Origin: Exobacillus caeni
GTDB taxonomy: Bacteria; Bacillota; Bacilli; Bacillales; Guptibacillaceae
Reading direction: 5' to 3'
DNA: 64,000 nt
NCBI RefSeq assembly: GCF_005747095.1
Contig: NZ_SWLG01000003.1
Span: 62,001-126,000 of the forward strand
In this document: piece after piece, positions 38,676-47,259 of the stretch
How positions within the stretch are numbered: position 1 is the first letter of the stretch
Layout: every line of letters begins with the position of its first letter
Notes under the pieces: generated by a model
What the model was told of the DNA's origin: nothing
What the model saw: the letters and a program-made list of their open reading frames with translations, nothing else
The model's database searches: none
Program-made: the position numbers and the translations under genes

Positions 38676-40220
38676 ATGAAACGAAACGAAGAAAAGCTTA
38701 TCTTAACGATCGATGTAGGGACAACCGCTACCAAAGCAGTATTGTTTAATTTAGAAGGTAATATTGTTAGAGTGGCTCATAAAGAGTACAGCAGTAAATA
38801 CATTCAGCCTTCTATAGTCGACCATGATCCGAATACGTGGATACAAGCTATCACCTTTGTTGTTCCAGAGGTAATGAATGGCCTTTCTCCAGACGCTGTA
38901 TCCGCAGTTAGTGTAACAAGCCAACGAGCCACGATTATTCCAGTAGATTCAAACGGAGAACCTCTGGCTGATGCTATTCATTGGCAGGATAAAAGAACGT
39001 TAGCAGAATGTGAAGAAATACGGGAGACAATAGATGAGGAAGCTATTTATAATAAGACTGGCCTGCGTATCGACCCATATTTTTCTTTGCCTAAGATTCT
39101 CTGGCTGAAAAAACAAGGTAATCTCATAAATGAAACAGCTTATCTATTAACTGTCCATGACTTTATTATTCATTATTTAACAGGTGAATTTAAGACAGAT
39201 TGGACACAGGCTTCTCGAACAATGCTTTTTAATATTAACTCGTTTCAGTGGGATAGAGATTTGATGAATCAGTTTAATATTAGTTCTTCGATGATGCCAG
39301 ATGCATATCCTCCTGGAACAGTAGCCGGCAATCTAAAAGAACAGGTTGCAAAGCAGCTTGGTTTAAGAGATGGCATTCCGGTTGTTATGGCTGGGGGAGA
39401 CCAACAATGTGCTGCAGTTGGTCTTGGAGTAACCAGAATTGGTACAGCTAAAGTAACAACTGGAACAGGTTCCTTCGTAGTAGCTCCTGTTGGCCAGTCA
39501 ATCAGGGATAAAGGCAAAAGAGTCTTATGCAGTCCCTCTTCTATAAAAGGGCAATGGGTAATGGAGGCAGGTATTTTTACTACAGGATCGATTTATAGAT
39601 GGCTTAAAGATGAACTAATATCTCATAAAGGCATTGATTCCACAGTCACTTTTGAGGATTTAAATCGCGAAGCAAGCGCTTCACAAGCAGGAGCAAACGG
39701 CATCTTAATGGTTCCCCATTTTGCTGGAAGTGCAAGCCCATACTGGAATCCGAAATCGCGAGGAATTGTTTTTAATCTAACACTTGGACATAAACGTGCA
39801 GATATTATCAGGGCTTTCCTGGAAGGCATTGCGTTCGAAATAAACAAAAACATAAAAGTTATTAACGATGTTTTAAGAGAAAGTGCTTTTCAAACTTCAG
39901 AAGGCGTTAATGAAGTTTTCGTCAGCGGCGGATTGGTTAAGGCTGATCTCTTTAATGAGATCCAAGCAAACATTTTTGGGAGAAAAGTGGTTCCGGGAAA
40001 AGCAGAAGAAGCTACTGCACTCGGCGCTGCTATACTGGCTGCAGTCTCAATTGGAGTATATCGTACTGTTCCGGATGCTTGTGAAATAATGACTAACAGT
40101 GCGGGAAAGAAAGCATATCAGCCAGACGAAAAAGTGCACAGCTACTATCAAAAACTTGGCAAAGTCCATGATAAAATTTATCGATCTTTAGATGAAGCAG
40201 GCGTATTTGAGGAGATTTGA
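38676..40220 (+). CDS. FGGY-family carbohydrate kinase
   Basis: This 514-residue kinase has a phosphate-binding start TIDVGTTATKAVLFN, HWQDKRT in domain I, AGGDQQCAAVGLG and TGTGSFVVAP in domain II, and VFVSGGLVKADLFNEIQANIFG near the C-terminus. It resembles xylulose-, glycerol- and autoinducer-2-type kinases without a decisive specificity motif. Placed after two hydroxyacid dehydrogenases and before a transporter, it probably phosphorylates a polyol, ketose or hydroxyacid product of that branch. Confidence 0.88.
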   Translation: MKRNEEKLILTIDVGTTATKAVLFNLEGNIVRVAHKEYSSKYIQPSIVDHDPNTWIQAITFVVPEVMNGLSPDAVSAVSVTSQRATIIPVDSNGEPLADAIHWQDKRTLAECEEIRETIDEEAIYNKTGLRIDPYFSLPKILWLKKQGNLINETAYLLTVHDFIIHYLTGEFKTDWTQASRTMLFNINSFQWDRDLMNQFNISSSMMPDAYPPGTVAGNLKEQVAKQLGLRDGIPVVMAGGDQQCAAVGLGVTRIGTAKVTTGTGSFVVAPVGQSIRDKGKRVLCSPSSIKGQWVMEAGIFTTGSIYRWLKDELISHKGIDSTVTFEDLNREASASQAGANGILMVPHFAGSASPYWNPKSRGIVFNLTLGHKRADIIRAFLEGIAFEINKNIKVINDVLRESAFQTSEGVNEVFVSGGLVKADLFNEIQANIFGRKVVPGKAEEATALGAAILAAVSIGVYRTVPDACEIMTNSAGKKAYQPDEKVHSYYQKLGKVHDKIYRSLDEAGVFEEI

Positions 40221-40255
40221 GTTTTTTATTTTATATAACTGGGGAGCTAGAATTC

Positions 40256-41212
40256 ATGCTTTACAAGATAAATAAGAGTTTGCAAAAGTTTATGCCGTTT
40301 ATGACCCCGATGTCTGTTGTACTGGGGATATTGTTTTCTGAATGGCTAAACTCGTATGTTTTTCTAGTTCCATGGATATTTGCATTCATGACATTTTCGG
40401 GAAGCCTTGGTTCTAATTTTAAGTGCTTGAAAAACGTGATTACTTATCCTTTGCCATTGATTGCATGTTTGCTTGTTCTTCATCTCATTATGCCGACGAT
40501 AGCCCTGGGAGTAGGCCACCTTGTGTTTCCAGGGGATTTCTATACGACGACTGGCCTGGTTCTTTCTTTTTTAATTCCAACGGGTATTACTTCTTTGATA
40601 TGGGTTTCCATTTATAGAGGTAATGTTGCACTGACTCTTTCTATTATTCTTATCGATACGCTTATAGCGCCTTTCATTGTACCGTACATTCTTAAAATTT
40701 TTGTCGGACAGGCAATAGAAATGAATCTGTGGGATATTACGGAAGGCCTGTTATGGATGATCGTGTTCCCATCGTTGTTGGGAATGGCTATGAACCAGGT
40801 GACAAAGGGAAAAGTAGTGGAAACAATTGAGCCGATATTATCACCGTTTTCGAAGATTGGCGTAGGTCTTGTGGTTGGAATTAACAGCTCAGCTATAGCT
40901 CCTTACTTTAAAGCTATTGACACGAAACTATTGTTAATTACTGGAATCGTGCTTTCTCTTGCAGTTCTTTCCTATATAATCGGCTTTGCTACAGGTAAAT
41001 TGCTGAAAGAAAACTGGGAAACAATCATTTCTTTAACCTATAACAGCGGAATGAGGAACATCAGCGTAGGAGCAGTGATTGCAGTTACTTATTTCCCTGC
41101 TCAAGTGGCGGTTCCGGTGATTGTTGGGATGTTGTTTCAACAAATCTTAGCCTCCTTTTCAGGCGTTTTATTAAATCGGGCTTCAGACTCTGTGGTTTAT
41201 CAAAATACTTAA
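40256..41212 (+). CDS. Bile acid:sodium symporter (SBF/BASS) family transporter
   Basis: The ATG 9 bases after GGGGAG was chosen, giving 318 residues and about nine or ten TM segments. FSGSLGSNFKCLKN, IPTGITSLIWVSIYRGN and NSGMRNISVGAVIA correspond to the conserved core helices of the SBF fold. Bacterial BASS relatives move organic anions such as pyruvate, pantoate or keto acids with sodium. It is the last gene of the operon, so a hydroxy- or keto-acid is plausible. Confidence 0.83.
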   Translation: MLYKINKSLQKFMPFMTPMSVVLGILFSEWLNSYVFLVPWIFAFMTFSGSLGSNFKCLKNVITYPLPLIACLLVLHLIMPTIALGVGHLVFPGDFYTTTGLVLSFLIPTGITSLIWVSIYRGNVALTLSIILIDTLIAPFIVPYILKIFVGQAIEMNLWDITEGLLWMIVFPSLLGMAMNQVTKGKVVETIEPILSPFSKIGVGLVVGINSSAIAPYFKAIDTKLLLITGIVLSLAVLSYIIGFATGKLLKENWETIISLTYNSGMRNISVGAVIAVTYFPAQVAVPVIVGMLFQQILASFSGVLLNRASDSVVYQNT

Positions 41213-41220
41213 CACAAAAA

Positions 41221-41270
41221 GGTGCCAGGCACCGCAAATGGACAACTGTCCACGAGCGGTGCCTGGCACC
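41221..41270 (+). repeat. REP-like element family A, copy 2
   Basis: GGTGCCAGGCACC and GGTGCCTGGCACC flank TGGACAACTGTCCA. It is bordered by AAAAA and TTTTT, so as RNA it makes a strong terminator hairpin at the end of the acid-sugar operon. Confidence 0.88.
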
Positions 41271-41331
41271 TTTTTGTATAATTTTACCTTTGTTCAATGA
41301 GACTATTTTATGTATATTTAAAAATAAATAA

Positions 41332-41416
41332 TATTCAGAAATGAATAGTCGACAGCTTGCACTGCTGTGAACGACAAATGTTGATAAAAGTTTTAAATTT
41401 TATTCAAAAATGAATA
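41332..41416 (+). promoter_or_regulatory. Pair of 16-bp palindromes, candidate activator sites
   Basis: TATTCAGAAATGAATA (41332-41347) and TATTCAAAAATGAATA (41401-41416) differ at one base and start 69 bases apart, just before the sigma-54 activator gene. They are likely binding sites for that activator: autoregulation, or distal enhancers for the sigma-54 promoter at 42835. Confidence 0.55.
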
Positions 41417-41451
41417 GTGAAAGAAAAAATAGAAAGGAGATTATTTCTTAA

Positions 41452-42831
41452 ATGAAAAAAACACAAAAAAATTTTGATGAAAATGAAGCTGTTTTGCATT
41501 CCCTTAAAGATGATATTCTTGTCACAAATTTAGATGGTACTATTTTAAAGGTTACTGATACAACTAGCAGCATTTATGGAGTTCATCCGGATGACCTTAT
41601 TGGACGATCCGTTTATGATCTGGAACAGGAAGGAGTATTTACACCAATCATCACGCCACTTGTTTTAAAGGAAAAAAAGAAGCAGACGATTGTCCAATCT
41701 ACTCGTGAAGGTAAAAAACTTCTAGTTACAGGTGTGCCTGTGCTTGATAAGGATGGAAAGCTTTGGCGAGTAGTAAGCTATTCTCACGATATTACGGAAT
41801 TGATGAAGATGAAAAGTTACTTTTTAGAGATGCAGGATGAGATGGATAGGGTTAAAAATGAATTAAAGCTATTACGTGATCAGAACTTTAATAATGAAGG
41901 AATTATCGCAAAGGATAGAGAGATGAAGAAAAGCCTCATGGTTGCAAACCAGGTAGCTGAAGTAGATGTGAACGTTCTTTTGCTAGGAGAGTCAGGGGTG
42001 GGAAAAACGCAGTTGGCCAAGTATATACATAATAACAGTCCACGAAAGAACGAGCCGTTTATCGAAGTGAACTGCGGAGCGATTCCTCAATCATTGTTCG
42101 AAGCGGAATTCTTCGGATATGAAAGCGGATCCTTCTCTGGTGCAAAATCCCAAGGGAAAATAGGACTCGTTGAACTAGCAGAAGGAGGTACATTATTTCT
42201 TGACGAGATTGGGGAACTACCACTGGAACACCAGGTAAAAGTATTAAAGTTTATCCAGGAAAAATCTTTCTACCGTGTAGGAGGAACGAAGGTAAAAAAA
42301 GTTGATTTTCGTCTAATATCAGCAACAAATCAACCGCTTGAAAAGCTGGTGGAAGAGAAAAGATTCCGAGAAGACCTTTTCTATCGTTTGAATGTTATTC
42401 CGATTACAATACCTCCGCTTCGTAAGCGATCAGCGGATATCGTGCTTTTAATTAAACATTTTCTTGATGTTTTTTCGAAAAAACATAATCGTGAGCGAGA
42501 ATTAGATGAAGCGGTGATGCAGCAATTGTTAAATAACGAATGGAAGGGAAATGTCCGTGAGTTAATGAATCTTATGGAACGCCTTATTGTAACATCTTCT
42601 TCTCCCATCATTTCAATCGAGGACTTGCCCGATGGTTATGTTAAGGGGAAAAATGAACTCGCCTCGTTTCAGTCTGGTCAGCAACCCCTGAAAGCAATCT
42701 TGAAGCAAGTAGAAAAACGAGTTCTCAATGATGCGAAACAAACTTATAAAACCACAACAGAGGTTGCCAAACACTTAGGCATCAGCCAACCTTCAGTAGT
42801 CAGAAAATTTAAAGAATACGGAATAAAATAA
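41452..42831 (+). CDS. Sigma-54-dependent activator, PAS - AAA - HTH (RocR/BkdR type)
   Basis: This 459-residue protein has a PAS sensor (about 12-115), a linker helix, then an AAA domain with Walker A GESGVGKT (179-186), sigma-54-contact loop GSFSGA (226-231, a variant of GAFTGA) and Walker B LFLDE (248-252). A C-terminal HTH (TTEVAKHLGISQPSVVRKF) follows. All elements for activating SigL polymerase are present. A consensus -24/-12 promoter lies immediately downstream of its own stop, so its target is the YjiH-agmatinase pair. Confidence 0.93.
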   Translation: MKKTQKNFDENEAVLHSLKDDILVTNLDGTILKVTDTTSSIYGVHPDDLIGRSVYDLEQEGVFTPIITPLVLKEKKKQTIVQSTREGKKLLVTGVPVLDKDGKLWRVVSYSHDITELMKMKSYFLEMQDEMDRVKNELKLLRDQNFNNEGIIAKDREMKKSLMVANQVAEVDVNVLLLGESGVGKTQLAKYIHNNSPRKNEPFIEVNCGAIPQSLFEAEFFGYESGSFSGAKSQGKIGLVELAEGGTLFLDEIGELPLEHQVKVLKFIQEKSFYRVGGTKVKKVDFRLISATNQPLEKLVEEKRFREDLFYRLNVIPITIPPLRKRSADIVLLIKHFLDVFSKKHNRERELDEAVMQQLLNNEWKGNVRELMNLMERLIVTSSSPIISIEDLPDGYVKGKNELASFQSGQQPLKAILKQVEKRVLNDAKQTYKTTTEVAKHLGISQPSVVRKFKEYGIK

Positions 42832-42834
42832 AAC

Positions 42835-42854
42835 TTGGCATAGGACTTGCATTT
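42835..42854 (+). promoter_or_regulatory. Sigma-54 (SigL) -24/-12 promoter
   Basis: TTGGCATAGGACTTGCATTT matches TTGGCACN5TTGCAT. The invariant GG (42837-42838) and GC (42849-42850) are separated by exactly 10 bases. It lies 63 bases before the YjiH start. Confidence 0.9.
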
Positions 42855-42916
42855 AAAATTTGTGAAAGAAATTTATTCGTGTTTATCCACGATCACAAAG
42901 AAAGGATGAATGGTTA

Positions 42917-44311
42917 TTGAGTGCTGAAAGAAATGTGATGGTTGAACAAGAGTCCTCAGTACAGTCCAATCCGTATTCACTTGGTGACAAGTTAAAATTC
43001 ATTATCCCATCGTTGTTAGGACTATTTTTATTCCTGGTGCCTATTCCTTACGGTGGAAAATGGACGATAGGGGTCGGAATTCTCGCTGAAAGTTTGCAGG
43101 CAGTCTTTGATCCGTATTTACCACAGTTTATGACTGCAATATTAGTTTTATCTGTAGTTCTTTCATTGGTCGGGAGTATTGTTAAACCTGATTGGGTCGT
43201 ACGTTCAAAATTTTTTAATGAATTATTTAATGTAAGCGGATTCTGGATCACGATGAGGGTGCTTGGATCGATTTTTGCGATTATGACGTTGAACAAGTTG
43301 GGGCCTGAGTTTATTTGGTCTGAAATAACGGGTGGAACAGTCTTGTTCTCGCTTGTTCCTGTGCTGACAACATGGTTCCTTTTTGCGGGCTTGTTAATGC
43401 CGTTGCTGTTAAATTTCGGTTTGATGGAGTACATAGGAACAGTTGTCCGGAAAATTATGCGTCCATTGTTTAAGCTTCCAGGACGTTCTTCCATCGATGC
43501 TATTGCTTCCTGGATGGGTAGCGGAACAGTCGGTGTATTAATCACAACAAAGCAATATGAAGAAGGGTTTTATTCAAAGCGGGAAGCAGCAGTTATTGCG
43601 ACAAACTTTTCCGTAGCGTCAATCGCGTTTAGCCTCGTTGTGATTAGCTTCATCGGCCTTGATCATTTGTTTGTACCATTTTACTTAACTGTAGTTGTGT
43701 CTGGGCTTATCGCGGCGATAATTTGCCCGCGCATCCCTCCGTTATCCAGGAAAAAAGAAACCTATTATGAACCAGTAGGAAAGCAGATTTCTGAAGACGT
43801 TCCAGAAGGAGTTTCCCGTTCCCAATGGGCTTTTGAATTAGCTGTTGGAACAGCGAGTAAAGTGAAAAGTGCTAAAAAAGTTGTTTTGAGCGGACTTCAA
43901 AATGTACTTGATATCTGGTTTGGATTGATTCCCCTTGTTATGGCACTTGGAACCTTTGCGCTCGTGCTCGCAGAGTTCACGCCTGTGTTTGACTATCTAG
44001 CATATCCACTCGTTCCGATTCTTGAGCTGCTTCAGCTTCCAGAAGCAAAAGCGGCTGCACCAGCGATGCTTGTCGGCTTTGCCGATATGTTCTTGCCAGC
44101 TGTTGTCGGGAAATCGATCGAAAGTGAACTGACACGGTTTGTAATTGCTGGTATCTCATTGACACAATTGATATACATGTCTGAAGTAGGCATCCTGCTC
44201 TTGAAGTCCAAGATTCCATTAAACTTTTTAGAGCTGGCAATTATCTTCTTACAACGTACGATCATAACATTACCAATTATCGTAGTGATGGCGCACCTGT
44301 TTTTCTTTTAA
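42917..44311 (+). CDS. YjiH-family membrane protein (nucleoside-recognition/Gate domains)
   Basis: A TTG start after AAAGGATG gives 464 residues; an ATG 21 bases later is an alternative. It has about 11 hydrophobic segments. Two gate-like repeats with conserved Gly/Ser pairs can be seen: SSIDAIASWMGSGTVGVLITT, which precedes YEEGFYSKREAAVIATNFS, and KAAAPAMLVGFADMFLPAVVG. It is probably a transporter. Under the sigma-54 promoter and followed by a ureohydrolase, its cargo may be a guanidino or amino compound. Confidence 0.8.
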   Translation: MSAERNVMVEQESSVQSNPYSLGDKLKFIIPSLLGLFLFLVPIPYGGKWTIGVGILAESLQAVFDPYLPQFMTAILVLSVVLSLVGSIVKPDWVVRSKFFNELFNVSGFWITMRVLGSIFAIMTLNKLGPEFIWSEITGGTVLFSLVPVLTTWFLFAGLLMPLLLNFGLMEYIGTVVRKIMRPLFKLPGRSSIDAIASWMGSGTVGVLITTKQYEEGFYSKREAAVIATNFSVASIAFSLVVISFIGLDHLFVPFYLTVVVSGLIAAIICPRIPPLSRKKETYYEPVGKQISEDVPEGVSRSQWAFELAVGTASKVKSAKKVVLSGLQNVLDIWFGLIPLVMALGTFALVLAEFTPVFDYLAYPLVPILELLQLPEAKAAAPAMLVGFADMFLPAVVGKSIESELTRFVIAGISLTQLIYMSEVGILLLKSKIPLNFLELAIIFLQRTIITLPIIVVMAHLFFF

Positions 44312-44364
44312 CTTCCATTGGCGTGAAGGACATCCTTTGCGTCTTTTTCAATCTTTTTTGTTCC

Positions 44365-44436
44365 ACCATCACGGACGAACAACTAGATTATGCCCTGAAA
44401 GTTATTGAAGAAGTGGTCGCTGAAGTGGCCGAATAA
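44365..44436 (+). pseudogene. C-terminal remnant of a class III (GABA-type) aminotransferase
   Basis: One frame reads TITDEQLDYALKVIEEVVAE followed by VAE and a stop. This matches the last helix typical of class III aminotransferases such as GABA or acetylornithine aminotransferase. Nothing upstream continues the domain and no start is present. It suggests an aminotransferase gene once stood between the YjiH and ureohydrolase genes and was deleted. Confidence 0.5.
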
Positions 44437-44557
44437 AAAGCAGGGATATTGAAGGCGAATATATAAACACAAACAAATATTGTTAGATCATAGCTTGAGG
44501 GCAATTCTATCAGTCTATAAAAACCCTTTTTGCCCAAACAAATTTAGGAGTGATAAA

Positions 44558-45547
44558 ATGTATCAACCGAAAGATTCATCAAAATCACCTCGATTCACTG
44601 GTGTAAGAACGTTTATGAGACTGGAAAACATTCGTACGACTGATAATGTGGATTTTGTAGTGGTAGGAGTTCCGTTTGACACTGCAGCTTCGAATCGCGT
44701 CGGAACACGTTACGGTCCGCAGCATATCCGGGAATTCTCTGTCCTGCTCCGTCCTTACAATCCGGACCAGGAGATTAACATTTTTGATTATTGTTCAGGT
44801 GTTGACTATGGTGATATAGACGTTGTGCCTGGTAATATCCATAGGACCTATGACAATATGGTCGAAGGATTAAATCCTATTTTAGAAAAAGATGTTACAC
44901 CGATTATTATGGGAGGGGATCATTCCATCTCACTCGGAAACCTTCGTGCATTTTATAAAAAGTACGGTCCTATCTCTCTTGTACATTTTGATTCTCATGG
45001 AGACACATGGGATAACTACTATGGCGAGAAGTATATGCATGGAACCCCTTTTAGAAGAGCAGTAGAAGAAGGATTAATCGATGTCGAGCATTCTATTCAA
45101 GTTGGCATGCGAGGACCGTTATATGGCCCGGAAGATATTGAGGATGCACGTGATTTAGGGTTTGAAGTTATCCCTATGAAAGAAGTACGTAAAATCGGCC
45201 AGGAAGAAGTCCTCCGCCGTATTCATGGCCGTGTTTCAGGTGATCGTCCGGTATTCGTTACGTTTGATATAGACTTTGTAGATCCCGCATATGCTCCTGG
45301 TACAGGAACTCCAGAGGTAGCCGGACCAACGAGTTATGAAGCGCTCGAATATGTTCGTGGATTAGATGGGCTCAACATGGTCGGCTTTGATTTAGTAGAA
45401 GTGCTACCGGCATATGATCATGGAGAAATTACGGCTGCTTTAGCTTCTGCAGTCGCATTTGAAATGATTACTCTTGTTGCTCTGAAGAAAAGAAGGGAAA
45501 AAGCTTCGGAAACAGCTTCAACAAAACGGGAAAAAGAATTTTCTTAG
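44558..45547 (+). CDS. Agmatinase/guanidinobutyrase-family ureohydrolase
   Basis: The ATG after TAGGAG was chosen, giving 329 residues. Binuclear metal ligands are His122 (GGDHSISLG), Asp145, His147 and Asp149 (HFDSHGDTWDNY, with Ser for the common Ala), and Asp237 and Asp239 (TFDIDFVDPAYAPGTGTPE). The enzyme hydrolyses a guanidino compound to urea plus an amine. The DNYYGEKYMHGTPFRRA segment is closer to guanidinobutyrase/guanidinopropionase than to classic agmatinase. It is likely under the sigma-54 promoter, and the adjacent aminotransferase remnant would fit a guanidinobutyrate to GABA route. Confidence 0.88.
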   Translation: MYQPKDSSKSPRFTGVRTFMRLENIRTTDNVDFVVVGVPFDTAASNRVGTRYGPQHIREFSVLLRPYNPDQEINIFDYCSGVDYGDIDVVPGNIHRTYDNMVEGLNPILEKDVTPIIMGGDHSISLGNLRAFYKKYGPISLVHFDSHGDTWDNYYGEKYMHGTPFRRAVEEGLIDVEHSIQVGMRGPLYGPEDIEDARDLGFEVIPMKEVRKIGQEEVLRRIHGRVSGDRPVFVTFDIDFVDPAYAPGTGTPEVAGPTSYEALEYVRGLDGLNMVGFDLVEVLPAYDHGEITAALASAVAFEMITLVALKKRREKASETASTKREKEFS

Positions 45548-45590
45548 AGAGAAAGTTAGTATCTTTTCAATCATATTCAAAACATTTATT

Positions 45591-45620
45591 AAAACTGAGC
45601 TGTTCCAGCAGCTCAGTTTT
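45591..45620 (+). terminator. Terminator after ureohydrolase gene
   Basis: AAAACTGAGCTG and its exact complement are separated by a 6-base loop. The rest of the 318-base gap to the VanZ-like gene shows no gene or clear site. Confidence 0.75.
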
Positions 45621-45865
45621 AATAATGGTGATGCTTCCACATATTTTTTGCCTCTAAAAAGTCCAAAAATATGCGAGAGGGACTTTTCCGATTAAGATTT
45701 GAACAACAGGTAGACAAAAGTTGCTTAAAAATTCCTCTGGATAACCATAAAGGATAGGATGTTTCAACAACAGTTATTGCTTATTTTAAATGCGATAATA
45801 AAAGAAAGGGGAAGCCTTCTTGGTTTTTCCTTTTTGAAGTATGGAGCATCTAGACTTCATTATTA

Positions 45866-46351
45866 TTAGTGATCAGGAATGGTCAGTTGTTCATTACTTT
45901 TCTCAGTCTCCCCACCTTTGGCCGATGGTGAATATTCGGTAATAAAATTCAGTCCTAAAAGGATAGGGGCAATGATAAGAGCAGTAGCCAGGAGTAGAGA
46001 TACTGCATATCTATCGTTCTTTAAATCCCTCTTTTTCTTCTTATTGCTGAACAATTTAATGCATATGTAAATCAATAAGGGAGTAATTAGTCCGGCCGAA
46101 ATTCCGATTATGTTAGCTATCGCATCATAAAACTCTGTACTTCTGTCTGGTGAAAACCATTGCCGGTATTCTTCCACAATCCCTATGAAAGATAACGTAA
46201 AGCCAATTGTAACCAAACGTAGCAATCCATTTTCGGATGGTGGTACTACAAGCGCGAACATACCTAAAGTAAAAGAAACAATCGTAAACAGCGAAAAATG
46301 CATCAATTTATCTATTCCAATATGAACGGTATCGAACAAATGCACATCCAT
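45866..46351 (-). CDS. VanZ-like membrane protein
   Basis: About 161 residues from ATG at 46351; GTG at 46345 has better spacing to AGAGG and is an equal candidate. The longer frame upstream is unlikely. Features are DKLMHFSLFTIVSFTLG, GIVEEYRQWFSPDRSTEFYDAIANIIGI and four predicted TM segments, the VanZ pattern (conserved H, E and RxxxxxDxxxNxxG). VanZ relatives contribute to teicoplanin or other lipid-linked phenotypes, but most are uncharacterised. A CAAACGTTTG palindrome lies about 70 bases upstream. Confidence 0.82.
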   Translation of the reverse strand: MDVHLFDTVHIGIDKLMHFSLFTIVSFTLGMFALVVPPSENGLLRLVTIGFTLSFIGIVEEYRQWFSPDRSTEFYDAIANIIGISAGLITPLLIYICIKLFSNKKKKRDLKNDRYAVSLLLATALIIAPILLGLNFITEYSPSAKGGETEKSNEQLTIPDH

Positions 46352-46418
46352 CACCTCTAGTAATAGTATTGGTAGAGGAATAGGGAAGTAAACCTGAGAA
46401 GTTTCGTTATATTTAGAG

Positions 46419-46438
46419 TTAAACAAACGTTTGATTAA
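46419..46438 (-). promoter_or_regulatory. CAAACGTTTG palindrome upstream of VanZ-like gene
   Basis: TTAAACAAACGTTTGATTAA is one base off the perfect palindrome seen at 14977 and 56684. It lies in the promoter region of the minus-strand gene. Confidence 0.5.
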
Positions 46439-46520
46439 GTAAAGACTGGTTATTTAATTTCATAATGCTTCATAGGTGTCGCTTGAAGGATTGCAGCTCT
46501 GTCCGTAGAAATCTGTCTGA

Positions 46521-46667
46521 AAAAAAGAGGAAGTAAAGTATGTAGCAATAGGAGATTCGTTAGCTGCCGGGCTTATACCGTTGGATACTAACAGTTATAC
46601 AAAAGGAGACGGTTATCCAGAATATATCGCTCAACGCTTTGAACACACTGAGAGGGTATATAGTTAA
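46521..46667 (+). pseudogene. N-terminal fragment of an SGNH/GDSL hydrolase
   Basis: One frame reads EEVKYVAIGDSLAAGLIP and later TKGDGYPEYIAQRFEH before a stop. That is the block I region of GDSL esterases, with the catalytic Ser in GDSL. There is no ribosome binding site or start codon, and the other catalytic blocks are missing, so it is a relic. Confidence 0.6.
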
Positions 46668-46693
46668 AATAAGATACTAAAAAATAGTTTGAA

Positions 46694-46747
46694 ATATAAG
46701 AACACATGGCTTAAATAAACGTTTGTTTAAGCCATGTGTTCTTATAT
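46694..46747 (+). repeat. 54-bp near-perfect palindrome
   Basis: Two 27-base arms (ATATAAGAACACATGGCTTA and onward) differ at one position and meet without a spacer at AAACGTTT, the core of the 20-bp palindrome family. It could be a terminator stem for minus-strand reading (TATTTTTTAG follows) or a cruciform-forming repeat. Confidence 0.75.
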
Positions 46748-46965
46748 GTGAAAGTTACAAGAATAATAATTCCCTTAGTGATTTACAAAACATACAAAAA
46801 CTTGCTATAAAATCTAAACTTACTAGAGTCAGAGTGTACAGATTTGGATCAAAAAGTAACCTGTGTGTTAAAAGATTATTGGCAACTTCTTCATCACTAT
46901 TGATTACCATTTATTAGTAAATTAAAATAGAAGTGATAGAAAATTACAAATTTGGGAGGTAGTAA

Positions 46966-47259
46966 ATGAAGAAGAGCCGGGTCAAAAGTGCGGTCGAAGT
47001 TTTAATGATGTTATTTTATGATGAAGAGAATAAAAATGAGGAACTGGCTTTACAGACAATGGAATTATACATATCTGATTTGAAAATGCTTTCTAACATC
47101 GAATTTGTGGCAGAAACTATAGAAAAACAGAAAGCATTTGTGTTGGTACATAAGCTTAAGTTATTTGATATGGAAGCAGCGATAAAGGTTGAGAGGAGGC
47201 TACGGGGTTACCCAAACTATACAGTGGGGGAATTATATTGGATGAGAATGAGGAAATAG
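46966..47259 (+). CDS. Small hypothetical protein, 97 residues
   Basis: RBS TTGGGAGG lies 7 bases before the ATG. The product is basic at the start (MKKSRVKSAVEVLMMLFYDE), predicted mostly helical, and not recognised. It overlaps the next small gene by 22 bases. The pair looks like a small operon in a gene-poor stretch between palindromes, with no visible domain or membrane segment. Confidence 0.55.
   Translation: MKKSRVKSAVEVLMMLFYDEENKNEELALQTMELYISDLKMLSNIEFVAETIEKQKAFVLVHKLKLFDMEAAIKVERRLRGYPNYTVGELYWMRMRK

Noticed and set aside
46723-46917. 64-residue ORF beside the 54-bp palindrome
   Set aside because: It begins inside the palindrome arm, lacks a ribosome binding site and shows no protein-like pattern.
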